The notes beneath the pieces are model-generated. The model saw only the letters and a program-made list of their open reading frames with translations. It was not told the origin of the DNA and did not search any database. This document shows positions 23,348-36,325 of a stretch of 64,000 nt of DNA, piece after piece. Position 1 is the first letter of the stretch. Every line of letters starts with the position of its first letter. A program made the translations under genes and the position numbers. Source of the DNA: Salvator merianae. Taxonomy: Eukaryota > Chordata > Lepidosauria > Squamata > Teiidae. Where the stretch lies: NCBI GenBank assembly GCA_003586115.2, contig QVOM02000021.1:10740248-10804247 (forward strand). The letters run 5' to 3'.

Positions 23348-23516
23348 CATGGTGTTATTGCTACAGAAGATGAAGAATATTTTATTGAACCTCTGAGAAA
23401 TATAACAGAAAATTCCAGTCAAGTTAGTTATGAAAGTGGTCATCCTCACGTTATTTACAAGAAGTCTGCAATGTACAACAGACTCTTCTATGATCATAAC
23501 CATTGTGGGGTCTCAG
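23348..23516 (+). CDS. ADAMTS6: ADAMTS6 coding exon 3: prodomain
   Basis: Encodes residues 156-211 plus the first base of codon 212. The acceptor is a strong pyrimidine tract ending tttttcttaag; the donor is cag|gtaaat at 23517. The peptide [18 protein letters not shown], then [12 protein letters not shown] and YDHNHCGVS, is the conserved C-terminal prodomain of ADAMTS6/ADAMTS10. The cysteine in HCGVS is the third prodomain cysteine and a candidate latency (cysteine-switch) residue by family analogy. NIT and NSS sequons are present. Frame intact. Confidence 0.97.
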
Positions 23517-24644
23517 GTAAATAAGCTTAAATCACTATACTAAGATGGATTAATTATTTTATTATGATAAAGTCTATAAGAGATTTCCCTTGTTAAAGCA
23601 TTTCTTAAGAGACTGTTATACTGGCTATCAGCCTTTTTTCAGATTAAATTATGCAGTCTCTAAGAAAATAGTTTGTTTTTCAGAGAAAGTGGGTAAAATA
23701 CAGTTGACTATTTTTTTTATTTTGGATGACCAGTTCTGTCCCTTCACCAGCTCTCTGGGTGTTGTAGTATACATATCTGAAAAATTTCAGGCACAGAGAT
23801 GTACATGACCTGTTCCTACAGAAGAGTTGAGAAGAATTATCACTCGAGCTGCTTATTAACTTACCAAAATTACCCAGCAGTGGACTGTGATGGCCAGAGA
23901 GGTTCCAGTCGTTCCACATATAACCTCATTAGTCCCCAAATACAAGGTTAGCTGTTTGTAAGGCAAGGATTAGAACAGTGCCCTTTATTTTACATACATT
24001 ACGTTCTGCAACAGATAAGGGGATATCTTATGGGAGGTAAGTCCTGCTACATTTGTTTTTAAACTTTTTTTGGCATTTGCTACTACAAATTACTTCTAGT
24101 GTGAGTGTTGAGTAATGTTAAGAAGCAAATGGGATTTTTTTCCCTAAGGCTTCTCTGGAGTAGTGCTGCTGCATTCTAACTAAGAAAAAATGATTAAAAT
24201 AACTCACTTTGCCAGAATGTGCTTCAGCGTTTTTTTCCTTTAAAATAAAATTTATGCCCTCATTAATATAAATAGTTTTGGTTTTCATTAGAATATAACA
24301 ATACCATTAATATGTTATAGAATGTTTGTGCACTGTTTTACTGTAAAATGTTTAAACAAACATTACATTTAATTTTTAAGGAATTAGCAAATGTGTTATA
24401 TTTTTGTTATAACTACAGTTATAATTCTGTAATTAATGTGGAAGTACTTGGTAACTTCAGTGGTTTTGACTTAAAGAAACACTGCTGAAAAGAGTGGATA
24501 GTCATAGAAATCAGCTCTACCTGCTTTTTGACAATCTATCTTTGTACTTCCTGTTCCTCTTGCTTGGTCTCCCAACAAATATCTGGAGATATTTGTGTCC
24601 AGGGAGGAACAATAAGAAAGGGCATTTCAGCATGTATCCCTGAA
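23517..24644. other. Intron 3, first part
   Basis: Intron 3 spans 23517-25653. This part is AT-rich with no supportable feature. Confidence 0.6.
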
Positions 24645-24647
24645 TAA

Positions 24648-25029
24648 GGTCTCCTTCATTTGGACAGCTATTCTGGGACAGCCCCCCTTGCTGGCCAGGA
24701 AGCTTGCACAAGCAGAGTTGGCCTCTGAAAGGTCTGATGGCCAGGAATGAAAGTTTCTGGTTTTGGAGCCCCTGGGGGTCCCATTTTGATGGCATGCTTT
24801 GTTGCACCACTGTAATGGATCTCCTTGGTGAACCAGATCACAGAGGCATGTGCCTTCCACACTAGTATGCTGGTAAACCTTTTAAAATAGGCTTTTTTGG
24901 TAAACTGGACAAGGCAGTTTATTCTCCATCCAATGCAAATGGAGCATACCAGTATGGGACAGGGCATCCCTTAAGTGTCACTAGCATGCAGAAGGGAGCC
25001 CCTTGGACCCCTGTCTATGTGGAAGGGCC
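24648..25029. mobile_element. Candidate Harbinger-like MITE, ~382 bp
   Basis: The left end GGTCTCCTTCATTTGGACAG matches the reversed right end GGCCCTTCCACATAGACAG. The interior shares text with the element at 34754-35119 (for example 'aaggccaggaatgaa'-type and 'ggagcatac' blocks). Flanking triplets TAA and ACA do not agree, so the edge or the duplication has decayed. Confidence 0.55.
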
Positions 25030-25653
25030 ACAAATCTTTTCTGCTACCCTTTATTTTTTAAAAACTACCTTACCACAGGTATAATTTTTAAAATCTTGAA
25101 TCAGTCTGGCTACCTTCTCTAAAAAAACAAGAGTGCGTCCATACAAACGGAAAGGGTACTTGGTAATCCTTGGGGCCCAGGAACTCTACACTGCTGCCTC
25201 CATCAGGCCTACAGCCAGTTTCCAAGGTGCAAAATCCTACCAGGAATCTCCAGCAAAGACCTCTCAGGGTGTGTTTTACTTTCTTGCACTCCTGCTGCTG
25301 TTGTTTATGGAGATGGAGATAGTAGGGATAACTTTACTGCTTTGATTTCTTCCCGGCATGATTTAGTACTATACAGGAGATGGCCGACTTCAGAATTGTT
25401 TCTTATCCAGTGCTAAACCATGCTGGGCAGAGTTCCACAACTTTGAAGATTGGATGGGAGGATCCTGCCTTAAAGATGTCCCTTTCCTTGATCATCAGGA
25501 TATTTCTTAAAATACAGGATTTAATTTTTTTCCTTGTTTTTCAACAAAAACTTCATTCATGATTTTGAATATACATGAGCATAAAACAGATGGATATAAA
25601 GACAGTAATATACCAATCAGTTTAAAGTATCTTGTTATTTTGGTTCCTAGAAG
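25030..25653. other. Intron 3, last part
   Basis: No repeat that I can name. It ends in the tandem acceptor TAGAAG (25648-25653). Confidence 0.6.
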
Positions 25654-25868
25654 ACATCACAAGAAGCAGCAAACCTTGGTGGTTGAACAGTACCGTTGGC
25701 TTTCCTACTTTACTTCCAATTAATCATACATTAAGTATTCACCAACGACTGAAAAGATCTATTAGCACTGAGCGTTTCGTGGAGACCCTGGTAGTAGCAG
25801 ATAAAATGATGGTGGGGTACCATGGTCGGAAAGATATTGAACATTACATTTTGAGTGTCATGAATATT
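25654..25868 (+). CDS. ADAMTS6: ADAMTS6 coding exon 4: furin site and start of catalytic domain
   Basis: Encodes residues 212-283. I use the distal AAG of a TAGAAG tandem acceptor because it gives VSDITRS, the family length; the proximal AG would insert one Glu. The exon reads [10 protein letters not shown], then [19 protein letters not shown] and [21 protein letters not shown] (residues 243-246) is the proprotein-convertase site that releases the active enzyme; the metalloprotease domain begins at Ser247. LNST and NHT are sequons. The donor is att|gtaagt at 25869, phase 0. Frame intact. Confidence 0.96.
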
Positions 25869-26145
25869 GTAAGTTTGATCCCTTTCTGTTAATATTACTC
25901 ATTTTAACGTTCTAGTATTAATGTTATTAATTTAAAATGTGAAAATGCACTTTTACTAGCTGTGTTTCCAGAGTATGTTATAGAGTATTCAGTGGGAGAA
26001 GAACCATAGAAATATACTTGTTTCACTTGTGATGTTTCTGATAAGGTCTTACAGACATCACATGAAGCCAAGACAACAGATATCAGAAATGAACAAATGG
26101 ATATTGTATCAACAATTTTTTCCTGAACATGTTTTCCTTTAATCA
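25869..26145. other. Start of intron 4
   Basis: Intron 4 spans 25869-33545. No feature in this part. Confidence 0.6.
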
Positions 26146-26147
26146 GT

Positions 26148-27471
26148 GTTTTATTTATTTATTTATTTATTTATTGGACTTATATGCTGCCCCTCTCCGG
26201 AGACTCGGGGCGGCTTACAACATATAAAATACAAAACAATAATAATCACATCCTCCGTGCAATTAACAATCAAATCTAAAAAACCCCAAACCTAATACAC
26301 ATTCTAACTAAACATTCACACTACACAATCATACAGCCAACCGGACAGAGTATCAAACTCAGCGGCCCCAGGCCTGCTGGCAAAAATGTGTTTTTAAAAT
26401 CCTCCGGAAGGCCAGGAGAGTAGGGGCAGTATGGATCTCCAGGGGGAGCTGATTCCACAGGGTCGGAGCTGCCACAGAGAAGGCTCTTCGCCTAGGGCCC
26501 GCCAGCCGACATTGATTGGCTGACGGGACCTGGAGAAGGCCAACTCTGTGGCTCCTGACCGGCCGCTGGGATACATGAGGCAGGAGACGGTCCCATAAGT
26601 AACCTGGTCCTAAGCCATGTAGGGCTTTATAGGTAAGCACCAACACATTGAATTGGGTACGGAGACTAACCGGCAGCCAATGCAGCTCGCGGAGTGCTGG
26701 AGAGACACTGGCATATCTAGGTAAGCCAGAGATAGCTCGCGCGGCTGCATTTTGGACTACCTGCAGTCTCCGGACACTCTTCAAGGTAGCCCCATGTAGA
26801 GAGCATTGCAGTAATCGATCCTCGAGGTGATGAGGGCGTGAGCGACTGTAAGGAGAGACTCCCTATCCAGATAAGGCCGTAACTGATGGACTAACCGAAC
26901 CTGAGCAAATGCTCCCCTCGCCACAGCCGACAGGTGTTGTTCCAAGGTCAGCTGCGGATCAAGGAGAACACCCAGGTTGTGGACCTTCTCCGAGGAGGTC
27001 AGCAATTCCCCCCCCCCCGAGTAATGGATGGACAGATGGACTTGTCCTTGGGAGGCAACACCCACAGCCATTCCGTCTTGTCAGGGTTGAGCCTAAGCCT
27101 GTTGACGCCCATCCAGACCCTGACAGCCTCCAGACACCGGCACATTACCTCGACCGCTTCACTGAATTGATGCGGGGTGGAAATGTACAGCTGAGTGTCA
27201 TCAGCATATTGATGGTAACTCACCCCATAACGACGGATGATCTCACCCAGCAGTTTCATGTAAATGTTAAATAGCAGGGGGGAGAGGACAGACCCCTGAG
27301 GCACCCCACAAGTGAGGGGCCTAGGGGCCGACCTCTGCCCCCCTACTAACACCGACTGCAACCGACCGGACAGGTAGGAGGAGAACCATCGTAAAACGGT
27401 GGCTCCCACTCCCAACCCCTCCAGCTGGTGCAAAAGGATACCATGGTCGATGGTATCTAATTCAGACATCT
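26148..27471 (-). mobile_element. CR1/L3 LINE, 5'-truncated, best-preserved copy
   Basis: The (ATTT)n tail at 26150-26176 and the 'ccgcccctctccgg'-style 3' UTR mark the 3' end on the left. Reading leftwards on the minus strand, the reverse transcriptase is almost open: 26999-27469 (LTCGVPQGSVLSPLLFNIYM, then YADDTQLYIS with the catalytic DD), 26781-27071 (HLSAVARGAFAQVRLVHQLR) and 26359-26784 (RPVRSHRVGLLQVPSANQ and LWNQLPLEIHTAP). The frame changes between these blocks show a few frameshifts, and the endonuclease half is missing. High CpG retention suggests it is younger than the other CR1 copies here. Confidence 0.92.
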
Positions 27472-27489
27472 AATATCAAGTAGATCTAT

Positions 27490-28630
27490 TTGCAGATAGG
27501 CACCCAAACTAGGCAGTGCAAATGGTAACGGTTAATCTTCTTCTGCATAAGTCACTCTTACTTTAAAAGGAAAATATTTTTCTTTGATTACCAGAGCTAG
27601 TAACCTTTGTTATAGAATAACAGTAGTTTTTACTCTGTTGTGCAGAAGTTGAAGAAAAACCCTTGAGCATCAAGATCCACAGGGCAAATAATTTTTGAGA
27701 AGTTGCCCATAAAAATAATCCTTGTGCATTTTAGAGAGATGGAATAATATAACAAGCAGATATTTTAGGTAGTTTTGGAGGAGACAGAACACAATTAAAA
27801 TTGACGGGTGGAAACCTTTCTGGTAATGTTCCATCTTCTTGCCTTAAAATGTGGAAACACATAAAATGGCCTTAGTGGTGACTTTTAGGTTATGGGTTAG
27901 CGATCTTGAGATGCTTCAGGTGCCATCATTTCTCACTTTTTGGCATTTAGTTAAAAGATACCTTTTTACTGAGGTAGGCACCTGTTATGCTGTATTAAGG
28001 ATCTGTGTTTTCTATTTTTTTTTCCTTTTTAAGTTTTGAGTTTTAATAACCTTTAATCCGAGGTTACTTGTTTCTGATTCTTCCACCTGCCCTTGGACTT
28101 TGTGGGTAGGGGCATAAATCAATAAATATTAGATGTCATTGTAAGTGTTACAGTCTTCCTAGTTGTGCTGTCAAACCTATAACAGAAGCAAAATTGTGTT
28201 AAGTTTGTATTTTAGCTAAGGATATTTCAGTAACATAGAAGCTGCTTCTCAGTATTCCATCGTATTTTCTTGTAACTGAATGTTCTAGTGATAAATGTAA
28301 ACTTTGCTTATAGTCTTCAGTTGTAATGGTGGATTGCTAAGACTGAGTGCTGTTTTACACCCACAGAGGTTCACTCTATCAGACATAAAAATGAAGACCT
28401 TAAAGCAAGGGTCTGTAAGAAAAGGGATTGCTTGATTTAAAAATGACCACTAGACAGGAGTCAATTGAGCTCCCAGGTTAGTAATGTCCTCGAGGTGTAC
28501 AAAACACTGCTTCAAATGCTTTGAGACATTTGAAATTGCTCTACAGCCAGCTTACGTGAAACCTAAGTTCGCATGTCCCTAGAGCAAGGTCAGCATTAAC
28601 ATCCCTTTGCTTTGTTCCTGGCTGCTCCCT
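27490..28630. other. Intron 4 sequence, nothing recognised
   Basis: AT-rich sequence without a supportable gene or repeat. Confidence 0.5.
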
Positions 28631-28742
28631 TAGCCCTCTTCGGAGTATGGAGGGGATGGACCACTTATTGCCGCATCATCATGTAGCCTGATGCAGTTTT
28701 GGACTTCTAACCCTTTCCAGACCTCTAAATAATAAATAATAA

Positions 28743-28791
28743 TAGAGGTGAGAGGCCTGGTGAGAGGCCTGGTGAGAGGCCTGGTGGGAGG
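28743..28791. repeat. Short tandem repeat, 12-bp unit
   Basis: About four units of GTGAGAGGCCTG are present; the fourth has one change. On the minus strand it would encode repeated ASHQ. It is flanked by an AATAAT-rich stretch. Confidence 0.85.
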
Positions 28792-28959
28792 CAGACTTCA
28801 AATCACGCCATCTTGCTCTGAAAAAGTCTGAAAGGGGCAGCCAGGAACAAGATGAACGGACTTTGCTGTAGGGCAGAGGGGCATGGCTGTACTGAGTGTG
28901 GAAAGAATTTGAAATAGTATTGTGGACCTCGACATTGTCCCCAAACACACCCCTTTATG

Positions 28960-30170
28960 TTATCCTATATAGAAAATTGCTTTGATTTTTATAAGAAAAT
29001 GTAGAGCACTAAATCTGGAAACAAGTCACCTCTTCTGACAGGCATTCAGTGGGGTGCAGAGTCTTGTTCCTTTCTGGTCATATGCCATCGTGATAGCAAT
29101 TTGGCTACTTTTAATTCGGAGGATTACTAATTTTCTGGGGCAGGATGATGCTTTTAATGAAATAGTCGGTATGTAGTGCAGTGGTGGAGAGCAGGATAGA
29201 GAGAATCTCTTTTTCAGTAGACCTATGCTGGAGGCCTCCACATACATTTGGTTAACATCTTTTACCCAGTTTTCCTGGCAGAAGGATGAAGGGTTGGAAT
29301 GTAAATAGATTGCCCTATGTGTAGACTTGCAATTTGTTCTCTTCCATGCATAGTTTTCCAGCAGCTCAGGCCCACTGTGAACAATCTCTAGTGATAAAGG
29401 ATGGTGAAAAAAAGCAGAAGGCCAAAGTGTCTTGCAATTATAATATTCCTAGCAGAGAGGGAGCAATATTATTGGCCTTGTCTAGTTCTCCATTAGCTTG
29501 GAGAACAGCTTCTGCAGAAAAGCAGCAGAGACAATCATGGCTTAGCTTTTCATATTTGCTTGTTGGTAAAACAGCAACTAAGCAATCTCAGTCTCTAATA
29601 TCAGCTCCTTTAGATCAAAGCAATGACTCAGGATAACATGCCTGCTACTCTGTCACCTGGATTGCAATCTTTTTCTTCCAGAGAGCCTACAGGAACTAGC
29701 AGTGTTTAATGGGTTTTGATGACCCACCCCTTTCTCATTTTGTCAGTATTCGAACATTTCCACCAAATTGCTGAAAAGTTTTTCTCAGAGTCATCTGAAG
29801 AGGAACCGTGTATGTGATTTCCCATGGAGGGAGGGCAATGCTCTGCTATGTCATTGATGTAGAAATTAATTTCTTTAGGCAAGAGTTGTATGTAGCAATG
29901 TTGAATAGCCTCTTCCATCCATGGAGAAAAAAGTATTTTGGAAATGAAAGTGGTCGGACAGTTCTTCCAGACATAATGCTAAAGGACCTAAATTTATTTG
30001 TCAGCTAATCTTTGCCTCTGATGATACCTTTAAAGGAGGCAATAGGAGGTTTCTTTTTTGGATACAAGGCAAAAAAGAAATAAAAGCATCTCTGCTCTCC
30101 ATATCTGAAGCAAGGAAGAAGTGGAATGAGTGGCTGTAGAAAATGAACATATGTGTTTCATAGGGGTCAC
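28960..30170. other. Intron 4 sequence, nothing recognised
   Basis: Open frames here (for example 29334-29636 and 29706-30008) show no recognisable domain. No repeat named. Confidence 0.45.
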
Positions 30171-30173
30171 TAT

Positions 30174-30840
30174 GGGCCTTTTCGCACTTCACAGTAGTGA
30201 GCATCAGGAACGCCCACTAGTGAAGTGCTTTCGCACACGTGGACGCTCGTAGCGACCGGCAGCGGACTTGATCCGCTGCCGATCGCTACTAGCGCCAGAC
30301 AGGAAAGTAGCTGTCTGAATCCTCACCTGAAGTTCAAAGTGAGCTTCAGGTGAGGATTCATTCTCACCTACCTTTCTGTCCGTGGCGGCAGCCATTTCTG
30401 GGCGCTCGGCCCACCCAGCATGCATTGCGTGATCATGTGATCACGCAATGCATGCTGGGCAATGGAGTCCAGTGCTTCGCACAGGCCCAAATGGGCCTGT
30501 ACGAGGCCCCAGTGGACCCCACACCGCTGCAATCGGGCCAGGGACACTGGACAAGGCGGCGCTGCGCCCCATCTGGCGTTCTGGTGCCCAATCGCGGGCG
30601 TGAATGCCGGTCGCCACGCAGCGGCCTGCAAAACGTCAGGCTACTGGCAAGGCGACCGGGAGGACCGCGTGGCGCGCCGTGATGATGTCATCACCGCACG
30701 GGCCTCCTGGTCGCCATGGCAGCAGCTAACACTTGCTGGCCGCTGCGAGGCGAGCATCAGGCCGGATGATGGCGTTCGCACTGGCGAACGCCATTATCCG
30801 GCTTGAGGTCTACTTTCAGGCCCCATAGTGCAGACGGTGG
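30174..30840. mobile_element. GC-rich Harbinger-like MITE, right end lost (copy A)
   Basis: The left end GGGCCTTTTCGCACTTCAC is the same as in the complete copy at 55559-56283, and the two align nearly throughout, including the 46-bp palindrome (30414-30459) and 'tatccggcttgaggtctact'-type text near the end. Similarity stops at 30840, before the terminal palindrome and right end; another repeat tail (30838-30915) follows. TAT precedes the left end. Open frames crossing it are CpG-driven by-products. Confidence 0.85.
30414..30459. repeat. 46-bp perfect palindrome inside copy A
   Basis: The 22-bp arm CCCAGCATGCATTGCGTGAT(CA) is followed by TG and its exact reverse complement. The same palindrome, with one mismatch, is at 55796-55841 in the sister copy. 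Confidence 0.95.
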
Positions 30841-30915
30841 GCTGCTGTGTGAAACAGGATGCTAGACTAGGTGGGTCGTGGCCTGATCCAGCAGGGCTCT
30901 TCTTGTGTTCTTATT
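30838..30915 (+). repeat. Tail of a common squamate dispersed repeat
   Basis: The string 'gatgctagactaggtgggtc' followed by 'gatccagcagggctcttctt' and 'gtgttctta' is the terminal part of a widespread dispersed repeat, the same family as 3560-3960 and 12540-12765 as I judge it. It abuts the truncated MITE. Confidence 0.6.
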
Positions 30916-30919
30916 TTCC

Positions 30920-33707
<2,788 letters not shown>

Positions 33708-34156
33708 TAATTGCTCAGAAAACTGATTAATAATAAGACGTTATCTAAGAAATTTTGAGAACTTAAAATTACAGAGGTAGTAATTTAAAACATTTTTCAA
33801 CATATTCATTTATATTAGAGAGTTGTCAGTGGTTTTCTGTTTCTGTATTTTGAAGTTGGAAGAAGTGCTATTTCCTACATGAAGATAATTTCTGTGAAGG
33901 AAAAAGAGATAATACTGTATTTAAAATGAATCTTAATTATGTTTTTGACAAAATGTATTATTAATATTTAAAATTAGATCTGAGATCTGTGTACAAAATA
34001 AACTAAGTCTGATGTAACATGGATAAAATTGTCAAGAATAAATTATTCCTAGAAATCACTGCTTCTAATTATAGATCAGATTTAGACTTCAGAAGCCTTA
34101 ACCGCTGACCCTAGTAATTTGTTTGGAACATTTCTGGTATGCATGTTGTATTGCAG

Positions 34157-34302
34157 CCAAACTTGGAGATAAATCACCATGCAGACAAGTCCCTCGATAG
34201 CTTCTGTAAGTGGCAGAAATCCATTCTCTCACACCAAAGTGATGGAAACACCATTCCAGAAAATGGAATTGCCCACCATGATAATGCGGTCCTTATTACT
34301 AG
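34157..34302 (+). CDS. ADAMTS6: ADAMTS6 coding exon 6: catalytic domain
   Basis: Encodes residues 312-359 plus two bases of codon 360: [39 protein letters not shown] and HHDNAVLIT, an almost invariant ADAMTS6 segment before the zinc site. The acceptor is ttgtattgcag. The donor is ag|gtatgg at 34303; this choice, not a frame continuing through, is required because joining to 59846 gives codon 360 AGA (Arg) and continues YDICTYKNKPCGTL. Intron 5 (33630-34156) is only 527 bp and holds no repeat that I see. Confidence 0.96.
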
Positions 34303-34531
34303 GTATGGTCTGTTGAAATTTTCTCATATCTTTTCTGTTTCCCATTTGTTTGTTTTGAGTGCCCCCCTGATGCAGCTACAGTTGAAATATTTGCAATAAT
34401 CATATGCAGAATATTGTTTGTGTTATTGTAATAAAAACAATTCTTAGTATATTAAATTTCTGCTTTCCATCTTGCGATAGAAAATGTCTCAGGATAAAAT
34501 AAAACAAATGAATATGATTTTTTGTGGACAC

Positions 34532-34656
34532 TAGGGATTCGCCAAACTCGTGTTTGCTGAATGTGAACAGGGGTTAGAGGCCAAGAACTGTCAGATGTTT
34601 TTTGCTACCTCTAATCCCTGTTCGTGTTCGATGAACGTAGGGTTGGCACATCCCTG
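34532..34656. mobile_element. hAT-like foldback MITE, 125 bp, 8-bp target duplication
   Basis: The arms are inverted: left TAGGGATTCGCCAAACTCGT, reversed right CAGGGATGTGCCAACCCTAC, continuing to a shared GAACAGGG(G/A)TTAGAGG near the centre. The flanks are GTGGACAC (34524-34531) and GTGCACAC (34657-34664), seven of eight bases equal. The 8-bp duplication and the CAGGGATGTGCC terminus are typical of hAT elements in vertebrates. It lies 230 bp after exon 6. Confidence 0.82.
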
Positions 34657-34753
34657 GTGCACACATTTTGGGTTTGAATGGAAGAACTTCTTAGAAATTG
34701 GAATAATTGAGCTGGCAGAATAGAGGTGTATGCTGTTTATTTTTCTGCCCTAG

Positions 34754-35119
34754 GCCATGTCTGCTTTTACTTTGCGATCCCGATATAGGGTGAGCAGCCC
34801 TGGACTGGGATAAGCAATGATTCCCAAGTTGGCATTGAGTTGCTTCTGACAGAGAACAAGGTCACCTGCATTGGAACAGCCTGTTCCACACCAGTTCTCA
34901 CACCAACTGTGAAGGTCACACCAGCTTTGGAGCTGGTGTGGAGGGACTCTGAATCTCCAAAGGCCAGGAATGAATGTTTAACGCTCAGTCTACACTCTGT
35001 CCTCTGAGAATGGAGCATACTAGGAGGCGGAGGGGCCTCCCTTAAACCATACCAGCAGGTGGAAGGGAGTCTGTAGAGCCCTTTGTGTTCCACATTAATG
35101 ACAAGTGTGGAAAGGTCCC
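34754..35119. mobile_element. Harbinger-like MITE, ~366 bp, target duplication TAG
   Basis: TAG lies on both sides (34751-34753 and 35120-35122). The right end reversed reads GGGACCTTTCCACACTTGTC, similar to the reversed right end of 53101-53243 (GGGAGATTCCACACTTGTTG). The left end GCCATGTCTGC is less well matched. The inner block 'ctccaaaggccaggaatgaa' recurs in the element at 24648-25029. Confidence 0.65.
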
Positions 35120-35122
35120 TAG

Positions 35123-35885
35123 TTCTGCTTTTACCAGCAGCCTGCTATCTCCCATCAAAATATAATCTAGAGCATTGGAAGTTTCTCTGAAACTGGGAAT
35201 AGCTCCAGAGGGTACATCAGGGGTGTCATCTATTTATGATGGTAGGAGTGTTTCCAGAGTGGAACTGGTAAAAGCTTCAGCTGGTGAAATCAAAGTCTGT
35301 AAACCTACACTCTTGTATTTAGTACTTTTAGAAAAAAGTAAACCAAGTTTTGAAGATAAGGTAGAAAAGACTACAAATATTATTTATCTTATTGTTATTA
35401 TTGTCCCTATTACAATAAAATAAACTCTGAGATGGTTAGTGATGAATCACCCACAATTTTTGAGTACAATGATATCTACATTCTCCTTTTTTAAGCAGAA
35501 AGGATATTAGTGCTGGCCCTGAGGTTATCATAATTTGAATGTCTCTTATATATTGCTACATCTTCTGAACTGATGCAAGAACAGGTATCAGTTGGGAGTA
35601 ATATTGATTATGTCTGCATACAAAATAGTGGTACAGCATATCATGGATTCTAAGTTTTATAGCTGCAATAATCTTTACACTTTGAAAGAAATCTGGAGGA
35701 ACATATCTTATTGAATTCAATGAGATTTTCTTTTGAGTAGCAGATACATAAAGTAATTTATGTTTATCCATAATTTTGACTAATTAGTGATTTTCTTTTT
35801 GCTGTTTGTATTCTTCATTGGCTGTATGATATTCCAGAAAAGAAATAAAGGTAGAGTAATTTTATTAGAACTTTTTAAAAGACAT
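35123..35885. other. Intron 6 sequence, little recognised
   Basis: Intron 6 spans 34303-59845. Near 35708-35745 the phrase 'ttgaattcaatgagattttc' followed by 'ttttgagtag' looks like part of a common squamate dispersed repeat; otherwise nothing. Confidence 0.4.
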
Positions 35886-35892
35886 TTTTGAA

Positions 35893-36070
35893 TTTTATTA
35901 ACGTTGCATTTATAGCCTGCCCTTCTCCAAACCAGCTCAAGTTGTAAAATGAATAAAAATGAGTGAAAATATTAAAATTGATAACATATAAATTAAAAAG
36001 AGAGAAAACAGCACACTGCGACAAATCAATAAAAGGCAGTAAAAACTAGTCACTAATGCAGCACATTAAG
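35893..36070 (-). mobile_element. LINE 3' end fragment, decayed
   Basis: 'tttatagcctgcccttctcc' followed by A-rich text and 'ataaaaggcagtaaaaact' fits the CR1-type 3' end in minus orientation, more diverged than its neighbours. Confidence 0.5.
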
Positions 36071-36139
36071 ATGGCAGAAGACTATCTCAATAGCTGTTTT
36101 CTTACAGGTGGTAGAATTCAAAGACTGAGACATGCTAGT

Positions 36140-36196
36140 CTGGATCAGTAAGCAAGGGAGTCTAGTAGCACCTTCAGAGAGAAAGAAGTTAGTACC
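36140..36196. repeat. Dispersed-repeat arm ('agtctagtagcacctt')
   Basis: The block 'gagtctagtagcaccttcag' followed by 'agaaagaagttagtacc' recurs in inverted orientation at 38855-38915 (reversed: 'tttaatagcacctt...agaaagaaattggtagc'). The two lie at either side of the CR1 at 36196-38850. Similar text is a widespread amniote repeat. Confidence 0.6.
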
Positions 36197-36275
36197 ATTT
36201 ATTTATTATTTATTTATTTGCATTTTTATCCTACCCTATACCCGAAGGTCTCAGGGCAGGTTACAACAATTAGAC

Positions 36276-36325
36276 AACCCAACCCAACCCAACCCAACCC
36301 AACCCAACCCAACCCAACCCAACCC
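36276..36325. repeat. (AACCC)10 pentanucleotide microsatellite
   Basis: Ten uninterrupted AACCC units, followed by decayed AAACC units. The minus strand is GGGTT repeated, with ten G3 runs. It lies in the CR1 3' UTR. Confidence 0.97.

Noticed and set aside
25651..25653. Use of the proximal AG as the main exon 4 acceptor
   Set aside because: It adds a residue relative to the family; kept only as a possible alternative in the findings.
26359..27469. Active, intact LINE ORF
   Set aside because: The reverse-transcriptase reading changes frame between blocks and the endonuclease half is missing.
28743..28791. CRISPR-like array
   Set aside because: Units are directly adjacent with no spacers; it is a short tandem repeat in a vertebrate intron.
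30204..30806. GC-rich block as a CpG-island promoter
   Set aside because: It is a copy of the same MITE as at 55559-56283; composition is explained by the element.
36276..36325. Interstitial telomeric repeat
   Set aside because: The unit is AACCC (GGGTT), not the vertebrate TTAGGG, and it lies in a LINE 3' UTR.
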